From Argopecten irradians (lineage: Eukaryota; Mollusca; Bivalvia; Pectinida; Pectinidae): a DNA stretch of 64,000 bases. Location of the stretch: assembly GCF_041381155.1 (NCBI RefSeq), contig NC_091144.1, positions 37,608,533 through 37,672,532 of the forward strand, written 5' to 3'. Every line of letters starts with the position of its first letter. Within the stretch, counting starts at the first letter, position 1. Below, piece by piece: positions 45,867 to 58,608 of this stretch. The translations under genes and the position numbers were made by a program. The notes below the pieces were generated by a model, which had not been told where the DNA came from, did not search any database, and saw nothing but the letters and a program-made list of their open reading frames with translations.

Positions 45867-48800
45867 TTAGAATGCTCCATTGTTGGAATTTTGAGCTTAT
45901 AGTTGTTTTGACATTTACTCTCTTCCGATGTCCATGTAATGCATGCTTGGAATTTTTCATCTTTTATGTCCCTGAATGCCACCAACGTTTGGCGTAGAGC
46001 ATTTAGCGATCGGGATATTTTCCCTTTTGCATGTTTATGTGTATGTCCAAAACATTCATCTGACGCTTCGCGGAATCTTTCCATGAAAAATTAAATAACT
46101 ATATATTCAGATGAAACAGCAGTATATTTTTAAACACTAAAAATTTATACCTAAATCTGTAAATTTTGTGATACCCCCATTGCGCAAATTCCCAATTTCA
46201 GGAAAAATATATACCATCCATCACTAATTTACCGTACAGAGGAAATCTTGCAATGTGTGAGGCCATCGATTCAAATTTTTCTTATGCAATCCGTTGTTTT
46301 AAGAAAAACTTTAAAAATTTTGTTTTGGAAAGGTAGAAATGTAGAAAAAATAAACCCGATATTTTTATTTCATCAGTGCAAAAAGAGATTTTTTTTTACA
46401 TTGGTACACTTATTGTAAAATACTTACTTTTGCAGTGAGACCGAGGTTGATTGTCTGTGACGTCAAATCATGTTTCTTGTGACGGGGCACCACTTTTCCT
46501 CATTTTCTCCTGTACCGAAGTCTGAAGGTTAAGTTAGTCTCAGTTATATTACTGAATTTTGTCTAAATTCTGTATATAATCGAAAAATACATTAATGTTT
46601 TTTTCAGACAGATTTTATCCATGGAATTAGCAAAGAGGTTGAATTTGAAACAAATAACATACATAAAGTTCTAATGTTTAACTAGAATGAAATTTATTTC
46701 ATATATCTTAGATCAATAGTTTAAATATGTACTGTAGATGTTAGCATATTATAAATTCAATGGAGGAAAACAGCTCAAACCTTCTAGGAAATTACTATTT
46801 TGATCATCATTCATTATTGACAGATGTAATATATCTACATGTAGGCTTAGTATTATATCAATTTTTTAATCTACAACCGCGTTTTAGTCTTGCGGGGATT
46901 TCCTTATTATTCCGCGCGTGCAATGCAGATGGGCATAAGCTCTGTCATCAGGTAGCAAAGTGAAAGAGAAGAAGGAAAGATGGTAGAAAAGAACAGAAAA
47001 GAAAGACCAAAATGAAAGAAAGTTAGAGAGAGATTAGTGTACAAAATGTAGTATAGCGAGATAGACAGAGTAAAAGAGAGAAAATATTGATAAAAAAGCA
47101 GAAATACAGTAGAATTTTTCTTCAAACCCTGACACTAGATTTCGACATTCTAATAAATTGTTGAAGCCCTGTTACAGTTTCAAAGAAAAGAAAGAAATAG
47201 TAATTACTCATTGGGAATTTCCGACAATATCCGCATCGTTTCACTGGAAAGTGGCGGAGATTCCGATTCATGTTGAAAGAAGTAAACACAAATGTTCTTG
47301 CTAGTTAAACGAAACAACGGGATGAAGAGTTTCCGAATCTGCTGGGGTAAGGTATAGTTTCCAAATTGTTTTCACAGATCAATTCAATTGTCTCGCCAGA
47401 AATCTGTGTCCTTTTTGACCTCTTTCTTCTGCGTCTATAAAATTACAGCCAAATAATTTTTAAAAATTTTGCCAACACATTAGAACGATTGAAATACGTA
47501 TAAATCAACTTAAAAAAAATCAGATGTCATGAATTAGATTTAATGAAATTTAACGTCGTAATCTTACCGGTTTCGTCTTCCACTTTTCCTTCGTTTTGCA
47601 ATCGGTTCATCATCGTCAACAACATACATATACGTCTTCTGGTAGTCAGGGAAAGAGATGGAAAGATGGAATGAAGGAGTGAAAGAAGAGAGAAGAGAAT
47701 AAGAATAAATAAGACAGAAAAGAAAAGAAATACTGAAAAACTAAATAGAAATAAACATAATGGGAAAGTTAAGTCAGCATTTAAAAAAAAAACACAAAAA
47801 TAAACCCACCACCGAAACGTAATAAGGAAAAGATTGAATTTGGTTTCTAAATATTATTTTTAAAAAACCGTCGTATTAATAGCCACGGCCATTTAAGGAC
47901 GTGCCAGGTTTGTTCGTGGAGGAAAGCCGGAGTACCCGGAGTAAAACCACCGCTCAGCGGTCAGCACCTGGCCACTGGTCCACATGAGATTAGAACTCGT
48001 ATTGTTCAGATAAAAGCTGCAGTTTACTTACCGATTCGGTGGGATCAGCAGGTTCCGGAGATTCTGATGTGCTGTTTAGATTTTTCTGATCTTTAATTTG
48101 TTCTTTATCAGTTGTTTTTCTGATATAGGTAAGCCAGTCATCTACATGATCTCCTAACTTTGTATCTTTAATGTCGACTGGACATTGTGGTTCCTCTGAT
48201 TTCTGCAATGAAAAATAAAATCCAGGGCTTGCTATATATCGAAGTTTGGAAACATAAGTTTTAAAATTCAAATGAATTTGATTTTTTTGAAGAAAATTGG
48301 TCCAGTCCAATGCCTTGTCGATGCACAGAGGAGGGGATTCATTCGACAAGAAAAAAAATCGTTCTTTAGTTAGACATGTACAATGTACATGTATCGCAGG
48401 GTTAAGACATGCAGAAAACGGACTGGCTGCGAAAGTAAATAAAATGTGCAATTTGGAGCTAAATTTGCCAATTTTTATGCGGAATCAATACAAGTTTACA
48501 TGGTTATTCTTCTAAATTCTGAAAAAATACATCTACAAGATGAAATCAAGAACTCGCAAAGACTCTCCTCCCCTACCCTCCCCACTCTGATATGACCTTA
48601 TATACCTGTCCCTTTCTTCCCCGTCCCTCCCACGGAACTGCTATTTCCCGGAAACATTGGTTAGTACACTTAAGTTTGTGTCCTTACTTTCTTCCCATTG
48701 TACTCCTGTGATATAATATATAACTGTACTTTCTTTCCTTTACAGAGTAACATCTCCTTCTGTCCATGCAAGCCAGACACAATATGTATAATTATGTATA

Positions 48801-48897
48801 TGTACAAATGTATACTTACCCTCTTTTGCCCTGCCCCCCGGACTGGTGTAGATATACGTTCTGGGTGCGCTCTCTTAGCCCTCTTGCCGTCACCCAT
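45867..48897 (-). pseudogene. unknown basic-protein gene, copy A (full exon set, broken 3' half)
   Basis: Member of an unidentified eight-coding-exon family. Exon 1 48820-48897, exon 2 48688-48759, exon 3 48032-48202, exon 4 47568-47638 are intact and in phase. Exon 5 (about 47312-47434) has an extra base and has lost the donor seen in copy B. Exons 6 (about 46868-46945), 7 (about 46432-46505) and 8 (45867-46085) carry further extra bases and no longer read through. The start is MGDGKRAKRAHPERISTPVR; exon 3 encodes an acidic-to-neutral segment with KLGDHVDDWLTYIRK; exons 4-7 are Lys/Arg-rich. The donor of the predicted non-coding 5' exon is also altered compared with copy C. Either a decaying copy or a poorly polished assembly segment. 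Confidence 0.65.
47880..47999 (-). mobile_element. SINE in intron 3 of copy A
   Basis: 5'-truncated tRNA-headed SINE on the gene strand, starting within the B-box region immediately after exon 3. The orthologous SINE sits at the same place in copies B (52978) and C (61913), so it predates the duplications. Confidence 0.8.
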
Positions 48898-51263
48898 TCT
48901 CTATTAATTCTGTATCTGATCTGAATCAAATGAAACAAATTATTTTAACATATATTTAGATATAGAAGGAATTTTCTTCAGTTAAGGAAATATTGGTGTA
49001 AACAGTCCTAGCTATCGTTGTTAAAACACATGGATTTAAACAGTCGAAAAAAAATCATAACTGCGACATTAATACTATTTTCAATCAATCATCACAATTG
49101 ACATACTTTTAATTAGGCCTTTTGTATAACGTGATTGCTCTTATAAGGTCTCAAATGTTACTGTTAGAATGCTGTTCAGACTGGAAAATAATTTTTCGTT
49201 TTTTAATGGCTTTGGTGAAATTACGCGCTCGCTGACAAGGCTGTCGATCGGGTTGTATGAACAAAAGCAAGTACAAAAAAAAAACCAGATTGTTAAGGTA
49301 GGCGTCACGTGCACCAATTACAATGACGATCTACTGTATCTGTGACGTCATCGATCAGTCTATTGAAGTAAATCAAGAGTTACGTACCTTTATCTATAGA
49401 CATAGTTCGGTGAAGGGTTTAGGACATATTTTAGTCAGAATAATAAGAAATTAGAGGTTTCTTTTATTTTTTCCTTCTACACAAACTATATTTGTCATCC
49501 GTTCAAAAGGATGTCCATTATTTTGAGATGCCAAAAAATCCTCAGATACAATTTTTTTTTTTCTCGTATAGATTTTTGACAGCATTGAAGCATTGAAGAC
49601 AATTAGAAGAACATCTATTTCATTTTACCCGTACTTGAGCTACAAAACACATACATGTATATTAATTTAACATGATATGTGACTTAACGGGGGAAATTAT
49701 TATTTGGATCATACATCAAACAAATTATAACGCACTGTTCTAAAATGTTTCTGCTATTTATGAATGTTGCAGAATGAAGAAAATACCAATCACACATTTC
49801 ATCACATAACTGTAACATTTAAAAACTTTGCACAGGCGTTTGACTTTATACTCAGTATATATGTGAAGAGTATGTCACACACAAAACCACACACATATAA
49901 CTATATACAGAAAACATATCTATAGAGTTGATCTTTATGAATTCCCATTATCCGTAACGGATTTGGTATGCGCCTGTTGTAACTACTAGCTACCCCTCCT
50001 GCTATTAGAGTTGTTTCCCTTTGCACATTAGTTGATCTTTAGTGAGCGACTCATGCACAGGCGTTTGACTTTATACTCAATATAAATACGAATATTTGTG
50101 TCATACAAAATATAACACACGCATGATTTTATAGAGAAACATATCTATAGAGTCAAACGCCTGTGATTGACTACTATCCTTTATTGGCTTCATGTTTTTC
50201 GTGATCAGCTACATAATGTAATAAATAAATTAGCTATTTCTTTGTTTACACTGTAATTGAAATTCCATTTTCTGTAACTGATTTGATAAGAAATGGACGT
50301 TATCCGCCTATCATGTTAATATTTCTATTGCGATAAAAATTTCCGAAAAAAGGATGTGCACGTGGATAATGGAAATAAAACTATTTTAGGTTTTTGGTCC
50401 TCTGAAGTATTTCCCTCTTTTCAGAGCGCCTCCTCGAAGGCCGTCCCTCAGTTTTTGCAGGAAAAATAAACCAATTTCATAGAAATTTTGTCACTCTATC
50501 TATTATTTTCAAAGCAAATCACTGTAGGCCTGTGATCGGTGGTCAGTCTGTTTTCTGCTGAACTGCCTGCAGTTTTACTATGAGGTAGTCCAGGTATGGA
50601 TATAATGACAGTGAAAGTAACCCCTTGAGTACCGAAGATGCTGGACACTAACTCACATTAGTTTGTAGAATCTAACTGAACTATGTAGATGAAAGGGTTA
50701 GTAAGGAGTGATACGGGAGTCAATGAGTGGATATTTCGTGAATACAGTCGTGTGTAGTTTGTAAAATGTTATTTGGAATAACTGTGGTTATTTGTTGGCG
50801 ATTGAAGTGGAGTGGGTGCGTATTTCCACGTGGCGGAATTGCCAGAACTCAAGCGCCTGTGGGTTCGGCTGGGATTCCGGTACGAAGGCTGTGATTGGTT
50901 GGAGGTGCAGGAAGGAGTTATTCAGGGATCAGTCTTGGAGCCACTCCTTTTAAAGATTTTGTTTTACATGTTTTTGTGTGTGTAAACTTTAAAACAAGTG
51001 TGGAAACTTATTGCTATAAAAGCTTGATTATCTGGTTGATAAATGTCAGTCCATGTATATTGCAGGCAAAAGCCTGTTGGGAAAATGACATTGTTTGACA
51101 ATGGAGATGTTTGCAACAGTCAAGTAATGTCAAGGGTGATTCGCTAATGAACTTTGATCTTCATATTTCGGAATTTTTTTATAGAATTGATTCATTTTAC
51201 ACTGAAAGGAGGGAGCGCAATGTAATACTCTTATACAGTTTTAAATTTTAAAATTATACGACA
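47883..51263. repeat. left arm of 3.4-kb inverted duplication
   Basis: Matches the reverse complement of 58609-62031 from inside the intron-3 SINE, through exons 3-1 and the upstream region of copy A, to the sequence TTTTAAAATTATACGACAT. Mostly near-identical, with small indels. The non-genic part (48.9-51.26 kb) holds MITEs, one CCAGGGGTTAC-type end (50527-50640) and a short RT-like frame near 50812-50960 (GVIQGSVLEPLLF). Confidence 0.9.
50056..50165. mobile_element. 110-bp TIR MITE (CACAGGCGTTTGACT)
   Basis: Left end CACAGGCGTTTGACTTTATA, right end TATAGAGTCAAACGCCTGTG. A second, right-truncated copy starts at 49831. Both recur inverted in the other arm near 59715-59822 and 60015-60121. 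Confidence 0.8.
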
Positions 51264-51545
51264 TGGTCGAATTAAGCGTACCATGGGAAGACAGGATGGA
51301 GGAGGCCAACGAACGGAAGCAGCAGAAATATCAGCGGCTGGCGGAGGAATGCCAACAAAAGATGGAAGACATGATGCCGAACTATAGTTGTCGGATGCAG
51401 ATGTTTCCCCTGTAAATCAGTATGGAAGGCATGACGCCTATTAGGGGTAATTGGAGCAGACCGGCGGAACTTGATAGCAGCAGTAAGCAGGCAGGCACAG
51501 GTTGCTTCTAGTTGGATCTAGAGAAAGAGGGAGAAGTGATTTGGT
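51263..51545 (+). pseudogene. remnant of a retroelement polyprotein C-terminal region
   Basis: A 50-codon frame (51263-51415) reads ELSVPWEDRMEEANERKQQK followed by YQRLAEECQQ. It resembles the VPWE-R-EEA-ERK motif I know from mobile-element proteins of invertebrates and fish. After a stop at 51413, further pieces of the same kind follow in shifted frames (SRQAQVASSWI, then RKREK). Decayed and non-functional. It lies exactly where the inverted arm ends. Confidence 0.5.
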
Positions 51546-51605
51546 CACCAGCAACAGTGCTAGTAACGAGGCGACGAATGGCAGCAAGATGGACATCGTC
51601 GCCCG

Positions 51606-52271
51606 AGGTGATGAACAGACAGAGAATAGGACAATGCTCCGCAATAACACCAAGCAGAAGCGTTAGCTAACCAGTCCCTTGTTGGACCGTATTAACTTAA
51701 TCGACTTACATTTGGAGGAAGTCATGTAAAACGCCGAAACGTCGGAAGGAGTATCAACCTTGCAGAGATTTTCTTTGAAGATTACAGAGAGGTGACACCC
51801 AACTCCAAACCAACACAGTCATTTACGGTCTACTATTATGAGATTCTTTGATGTATATCACAGGACAAGACTACATGCTAATATACAGGCCAGTGATTGG
51901 TCAGTTTTTGTTCTCCTGAACTGTCTTCAGGTTTACTATCAGATAGTCTAGAGGTAGATATAACGACAGTGATAGCAACCACTGGAGCAGTGGGTGGAAT
52001 TCAGGTAGGTTTATTTACAACACAACATGTACATACATGAAATATTATGCAAGTGTTGATATTCTTATCTAGTCCGCTAAACCTGCATATATTATTGGGC
52101 TGTAAAAATATTGCCTATATATTATGATTTTTAGGGAAAAAAGCCTAATAATACAGGCAGGTTTAGCGGAATAACTCTTATCCACTGCGTTACAGATGTT
52201 AAACATAACAAAAATCACGAATCAAATAATATCAAATAATTCATTGACTTTAGGCTTTACAGTCCACTAGT
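51606..52271 (+). repeat. R repeat, copy 2 (5' side of gene copy B)
   Basis: Runs from AACAGACAGAGAATAGGACA to GGCTTTACAGTCCACTAGT and joins directly into exon 2 of gene copy B. The inverted counterpart is 55632-56224. It contains a CCAGGGGTTAC-type terminal block (51890-51995). Confidence 0.85.
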
Positions 52272-55200
52272 ATACAATGGGAAGAAAGTAAGAACACAAA
52301 TTTAAGTGTACTAACCAATGTTTCCGGGAAATAGCAGTCCCGTGGGAGGGACGGGGAAGGAAAGGGACAGGTATATAAGGTCATATCAGAGTGGGGAGGG
52401 TAGGGGAGGAGAGTCTTTGCGAGTTCTTGATTTCATCTTGTAGATGTATTTTTTCAGAATTTAGAAGAATAACCATGTAAACTTGTATTGATTCCGCATA
52501 AAAATTGGCAAATTTAGCTCCAAATTGCACATTTATTTACTTTCGCAGCCAGTCCGTTTTCTGCATGTCTTAACCCTGCGATACATGTACATTGTATATG
52601 CCTAACTAAAGAACGATTTTTTTTCTTGTCGAATGAATCCCCTCCTACTGTGCATCGACAAGGCATTGTACTGGACCAATTTTCTTCAAAAAAAATCAAA
52701 TTCATTTGAATTTTAAAACTTATGTTTCCAAACTTCGATATATAGCAAGCCCTGGATTTTATTTTTCATTGCAGAAATCAGAGGAACCACAATGTCCAGT
52801 CGACATTAAAGATACAAAGTTAGGAGATCATGTAGATGACTGGCTTACCTATATCAGAAAAACAACTGATAAAGAACAAATTAAAGATCAGAAAAATCTA
52901 AACAGCACATCAGAATCTCCGGAACCTGCTGATCCCACCGAATCGGTAAGTAAACTGCAGCTTTTATCTGAACAATACGAGTTCTAATCTCATGTGGACC
53001 AGTGGCCAGGTGCTGACCGCTGAGCGGTGGTTTTACTCCGGGGACCCCGGCTTTCCTCCACGAACAAACCTGGCACGTCCTTAAATGGCCGTGGCTGTTA
53101 ATAGGACGTTTTTTTAAACTAATATTTATAAACCAAATTCAATCTGTTCCTTATTACGTTTCGGTGGTGGTTTTTTGTGGTTTTTTTTTTTTTTTTTTTT
53201 AAATGCTGACTTAACTTTCCCATTATGTTTATTTCTATTCAGTTTTTCAATTTTTTTTTCTTTTCTTTCTTATTTATTCTTATTCTCTTCTCTCTTCTTT
53301 AACTCTCCTTCATTCCATCTTTCCATCTCTATCCCTGACTACCAGAAGACGTATATGTATGTTGTTGACGATGATGAACCGATTGCAAAACGAAGGAAAA
53401 GTGGAAGACGAAACCGGTAAGATTACGACGTTAATTTCATTAAATCTAATTCATGACATCTGATTTTTTTAAGTTGATGTATACGTATTTCAATCGTTCT
53501 AATGTGTTGGCAAACTTTTTAAAAATTATTTGGCTTTAATTTTATAGACGCAGAAGAAAGGGGTCAAAAAGGACACAGATTTCTGGCGAGACAAATGAAT
53601 TGATCTGTGAAAACAATGGGAAACTATACCTTACCCCAGCAGATTCGGAAACTCTTCATCCCGTTGTTACGGTAACTAGCAACATTTGTGTTTACTTCTT
53701 TCAACATGAATCGGGAATCTCAGCCACATTCCGTAAACGATGCGGATATTGTCGAAAATTCCCAATGAGTAATTACTATTTCTTTCTTTCTTTGAAACTG
53801 TAACAGGCTTCAACAATTTTTTAGAATGTCGAAATGTCAGGATTTGAAGAAAATTCGACTGTTTCTGCTTGTTTCAATATTTTCTCTCTTTTACTCTGTC
53901 TATCTCGCTATACTACATTTTGTACCCTAATCTCTCTCTAACTTTCTTTCATTTAGTTCTTTCTTTCTGTCTTTTCTACCATCTTTCCTTCTTCTCTTTC
54001 CTTTGCTACCTGATGACAGACTTTGCCATCTGCTGCACGCGGAAATAAGAAATCCCGCAAGACTAAAACGCGGTGAGATTAAAAAATGATATGTACCTAC
54101 ATGTATATATTACATCTGTCAATAATAATGATGACAAAAATAGAATTTCCAGAAGTTTGACTTTTTCCTCCATTGAATTTATAATATGCAAACATTACAG
54201 TACTATTTAACTATTGATTCTAAGATTATGAAATAAATTTCACTAGTTAACATTAGAACTTTATTTGTTTTTGTTCCAATTCAACCTCTTGCTAATTCCA
54301 TGGATAAATCTGTGAAAACATTATGTTTTCGATACAGAATTTAGACAAAATCAGTAATATACTGACTAACTTAACCTCGACTTCGGTTACAGGAGAAAGA
54401 GGAAAAGTGGTGCCCGTCACAAGAAACAGGATTTGACGTCACAGACTATCAACCTCGGTCTCACTGCAAAAGTAAGTATTTTACAATAAGTGTACCAATG
54501 TGGAAAAAAAAAATCTCTTCTTGCACTGTGAAAAAAAAAATATCGTGATATATATATATATATATATATTTTAATTTCTACCTTTCCGAAACAAAAATTA
54601 AAAGTTTCTTAAAACAACGAAAATTAAAAGCAATTTCGGAAAGAAAGTAGGCCTAATTGAGACCGCAGAACCAAATGATTTCGCTATATACGATATATTA
54701 ACGTTTGCCACTGTCCAGGTTAAATGGAGTTTTCAAGTCTGGTCACCTGTCACTAATTTTGAAGAATGGCATCTGGCATACCTGTGAATAAAAAGAAATA
54801 AAGATCTACCATCTTGCTAAACTTTTATGTGGGGGGTTCCATCTTATGTTGAATTCCGCACCAAAAATTGACCAAAATATTCATGAAATTCCAATATTGA
54901 TTACCTCCCCCTGTCAGACACACACTTGACAGAATTTTAAAATTTCTTTACATATTTTACATCTACATGTATTGCCCAACCCACACATTAAACATTTAAA
55001 ACTGATGCGCCCTGAATACCCAATCAGCAGGCTCCGAAACATTCACCTCTCTATGAAATCTTGTGCCCAAAAGCGGATTTCCACGAATCTATTTTTGGTT
55101 TGATTCTGCGGTCCCAATTAACCTTGCGATTTTATTTACATTGATATACTACTTTTCATGAATTTATTGTATTATTTTTCAGGAGAGATTCCGCGAAGCG

Positions 55201-55365
55201 CAGATGAATGTATTGACATACTCATTCATGAACAAGGAAATATCCGACGCATGCGCACCCAAAGTGTGCATAGGACAAAAGAGAAAATTCCATGAGATGG
55301 ATTATGACATCGAAGAGAGTCAAGTCAACAACTTAATCTCAAAATTCCAACAATTGAGCATCTAA
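52272..55365 (+). CDS. unknown basic-protein gene, copy B (5'-truncated, exons 2 partial to 8)
   Basis: The best 3' half of the family. Exon 2 remnant about 52272-52287, exon 3 52775-52945, exon 4 53346-53416, exon 5 53548-53671, exon 6 54020-54072, exon 7 54393-54471, exon 8 55183-55365 with TAA. All junctions are GT-AG and phases agree with no frameshift. Segments: exon 3 KSEEPQCPVDIKDTKLGDHV...; exon 4 acidic patch VVDDDEPIAKRRKSGRRNR; exon 5 SGETNELICENNGKLYLTPA; exons 6-7 NKKSRKTKTRRKRKSGARHK; exon 8 ERFREAQMNV...IGQKRKFHEMDYDIEESQ. Multiple bipartite-type Lys/Arg clusters suggest a nuclear protein; no known domain recognised. Exon 1 and most of exon 2 are replaced by the R repeat, so no proper start codon is present. 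Confidence 0.65.
52978..53110 (+). mobile_element. SINE in intron 3 of copy B
   Basis: TCATGTGGACCAGTGGCCAG, GCTGACCGCTGAGCGGTGG, CCCCGGCTTTCCTCCACGAA, then GTGGCTGTTAATAGGACG and a T-run. Orthologous in position to the SINEs of copies A and C. Confidence 0.85.
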
Positions 55366-55631
55366 TTCTGATCGAAGCCAGTAACATCTTATCAACAGTC
55401 GTTGTACACCTTATTTGATAATATATTGAACTCAGGGCACGCATTTCTTTGAGGATTGGACATCTGCATTTACTTCCTTTTTTATAGAAAATGTGGTAAA
55501 ATACTGGTTTAACTTTAAAAGATTTGATTATGTTATGTAAATACATTTATGATTCTACTTAGTTGAGCAAAAAAATATAGCAATATGAATTATTTACTAT
55601 TATATATACAAATGCATTATATTTGTTTGTA

Positions 55632-56224
55632 CTAGTGGACTGTAAAGCCTAAAGTCAATGAATTATTTGATATTATTTGATTCGTGATTTTTGTTATGTT
55701 TAACATCTGTAACGCAGTGGATAAGAGTTATTCCGCTAAACCTGCCTGTATTATTAGGCTTTTTTCCCTAAAAATCATAATATATAGGCAATATTTTTAC
55801 AGCCCAATAATATATGCAGGTTTAGCGGACTAGATAAGAATATCAACACTTGCATAATATTTCATGTATGTACATGTTGTGTTGTAAATAAACCTACCTG
55901 AATTCCACCCACTGCTCCAGTGGTTGCTATCACTGTCGTTATATCTACCTCGTGACTATCTGATAGTAAACCTGAAGGCAGTTCAGGAGAACAAAAACTG
56001 ACCAATCACAGGCCTGTATATTACACTTTTTGTAGCATGTAGTCTTGTCCTGTGATATACATCAAAGAATCTAAATAATAGTAGACCGTAAATGACTGTG
56101 TTGGTTTGGAGTTGGGTGTCACCTCTCTGTTATCTTCAAAGAAAATCTCTGCAAGGTTGATCCTCTTTCCGACGTTTCGGCGCTTTACATGACTTCCTCC
56201 AAATGTGAGTCGAAGTTAATACGG
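55632..56224 (-). repeat. R repeat, copy 3 (3' side of gene copy B)
   Basis: Reverse complement of 51606-52271, nearly identical at the inner end (ACTAGTGGACTGTAAAGCC, GTTTAGCGGACTAGATAAGA). With copy 2 it forms inverted repeats around copy B. It also matches the position of copy 1 relative to gene copy A. Confidence 0.85.
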
Positions 56225-56782
56225 TTAATGTGTCTATTGTAAAAACTGCAAAAAAAAAAACCAGCTGGTGAAAAAAATAAACAGTAATTTGGTATTTTTG
56301 ACTAGTTATGACAACAACAAAAATACAAAAAATTGAAGGTTTGCAATAGCAAAAGGCACAACTAAGACACTTGTCTGATGTATACACAGAAAACGCGTTT
56401 CGCAGGGATAATAAAATCCGATTTACTGAAGGAACGAACGGACAAACAAACAAAGTATACGTAACGAACGAGCAAAAAAGGACGCACGGAAGAAATCTAT
56501 TTTTGGTTTTACCAGACTACTTTCGTATGAAACACTTTATGATTTAATGGCTGAATCCTTTGGACGTGTGCATAGACAGTTTAACAGACGGACGGAAAGA
56601 TGGACACGTGGTACCCGTAAACACAGCTGGATATATAATATGACTGAATACAAGGTCTCAAAGGGCACAGACAGATGTACGATAGGTATAAAGAAAATGG
56701 CGGCCACAAACTAAAGCTGTCAGTATATTCGATTGAATTTTCAAGATTGATTTTTTTTCTTTTATTTTCATGTATGTGATAC

Positions 56783-56971
56783 CTTAGAAGTGCTTCGCAC
56801 TTCGTGCCCGGGCACGGAGGGCTGCGCACTTATAATTTTGAATATCTTAGCATTATCAGCAGATAGATATACATTTAAGATAACTATTTCCGGTAGATCG
56901 TTCACGAATATTACGGACAGTAGTGGGCCCAGCACGGATCCTTGAGGGATTCCTGATGATACATCATTACA
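56783..56971 (-). pseudogene. non-LTR retrotransposon reverse transcriptase fragment
   Basis: A 63-codon open stretch reads SSGIPQGSVLGPLLSVIFVN followed by DLPEIVI, the conserved SG-PQGSVLGPLLF block of non-LTR (jockey/CR1-like) RTs. Then YLSADNAKIFKII is found where the catalytic FADDTKIF motif belongs. The second catalytic Asp is replaced by Asn, so it would be inactive even if complete. No other RT domain is attached. Confidence 0.75.
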
Positions 56972-58608
56972 AGGATTTCAAAAACATCTTTGGTCTTGCC
57001 AATAGGAATGCTGTTTAAATAGATGTAGTGCAATTAAACAACTGAAATGTTATATGACATCACAGTCAGTAAATTATGGAGAATTGGATATAAGCTGTTT
57101 AATAAAAATGAACACTTGAATAAGCATCGTTCGTTTCGCCCTGTAGATAACATCACGGGAGAGATTATAATGTTAATGAATTGGTATAAAAATATAAGGA
57201 CATCAATATTTATTTGATATGTAATAAAATGCTTATCTGTAAATCGAACACAAAGATATTGTGTCTCCTCCCTCAGGGGTGAATAGAATAACATGATAAC
57301 AAAAAAGAAATATCATGGGTAAATATTATTATGCATGAGTATTGAAGTATAAAAGTGTCTAAGACTTTACTTTTATTTAAAATGCGTAATAATTAATGGT
57401 TGCATACTTGATAATAGGGTGTGGTGTTTTTTTCGGCTTTCCCCGATATATACTTTGATATGACGAAGCTACATAATGTATATATATAACAGATACCAAA
57501 CGCCAGGATTACAAACTTACATGTATATAAATTTTAATTCTTTTCTATGATGGTAATTATGTATCGGCTCCGTTGCTCTGTAATATGTTGATTTGACTGC
57601 GCGAAATGATAATACTGTCCCTAAGTTATCCGTTTTTATTAGTGATTCAATTTTTTTAACCAAATTGTTATTCCAAGCCGTATACTAATGAATATCAAAC
57701 CAGAATGTTGTGCGTACCAAACACGTACACTCTAGTCATGACATGCTCACTAAATATCATCGATTATGGCACAAAGGGTGAATTTATGATAAATTTGAAG
57801 TGATAGATAGTTTCTGTTCTATCCAAATTATTCATTCAACATCTTATCTTAAAGAAATGCATCCTATATCTTGAGATATGTATCATCATATTTTCACGTA
57901 TTTTTCTCAGATTTGTACGGGAATACGATCCAGGTTACATGTATGAATACAGAAAAGGAGACTGTGTTCTCATTTTCACATATAATTGTTGGGCATATTA
58001 AAATTTCAAGCTTTCACTGTTCTAATTTTTGATAGGTTTCAATAACCAAATGAAATAATATCGAGTTTTTAAAGCGATTAAGCGCGTACCCCTCTCATTT
58101 TTTGGGGTACGATTTTCCCGGAAGTAGATACCAAATAACCGGGGCCGGACCCCGTTACCATACAGTGTCACTTAGGAATAAAAACCAAGTCCCGGGAGGA
58201 TTTTTAGCCCAAAGGTTGAACCTGGTCTGAAAAATCGCAATAATAATTCATTGTGCCTCGATCGTTGTGTAACGGGGGATGTAAATATTTTTACCGCATG
58301 GCTCCTTTGTTTGATTGGAGTTGTTATTGAACGTATTGTCCGTTACAATGCACGAGCACAGTATTTTAATACTAACCTGTTTCGAGCACGTGCGCGAGTT
58401 AGTATTTGGTTATCAACCTGCGTTCGTGCATTGCTGTAGGGTATGAAACATGGGTAAGACCACAGGGGTTTGTTACGTCGAAAGGCTGCATGGGGCCTGG
58501 ATCACAGGGGCACATAAAATCAATATAAGAGAAACGGAGGTTCCTTGCATCATTTAAAACGTAGAACACGTTCCTGAAGTCTTTCCATTTTCTTTGCACA
58601 TATAATAT
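56972..58608. other. intergenic, no gene seen
   Basis: AT-rich with no credible exon. Around 58170-58270 lies a short copy of the sequence at about 43945-44052 in the foldback element (GGAGGATTTTTAGCCCAAAG, then GGTTGAACCTGG and GGGGGATGTAAATATTT). Confidence 0.5.

Noticed and set aside
48297-48515. 72-codon plus-strand frame opposite gene copy A, repeated opposite copy B
   Set aside because: Antisense shadow of intron 2/exon 3; its repetition only reflects the gene duplication.
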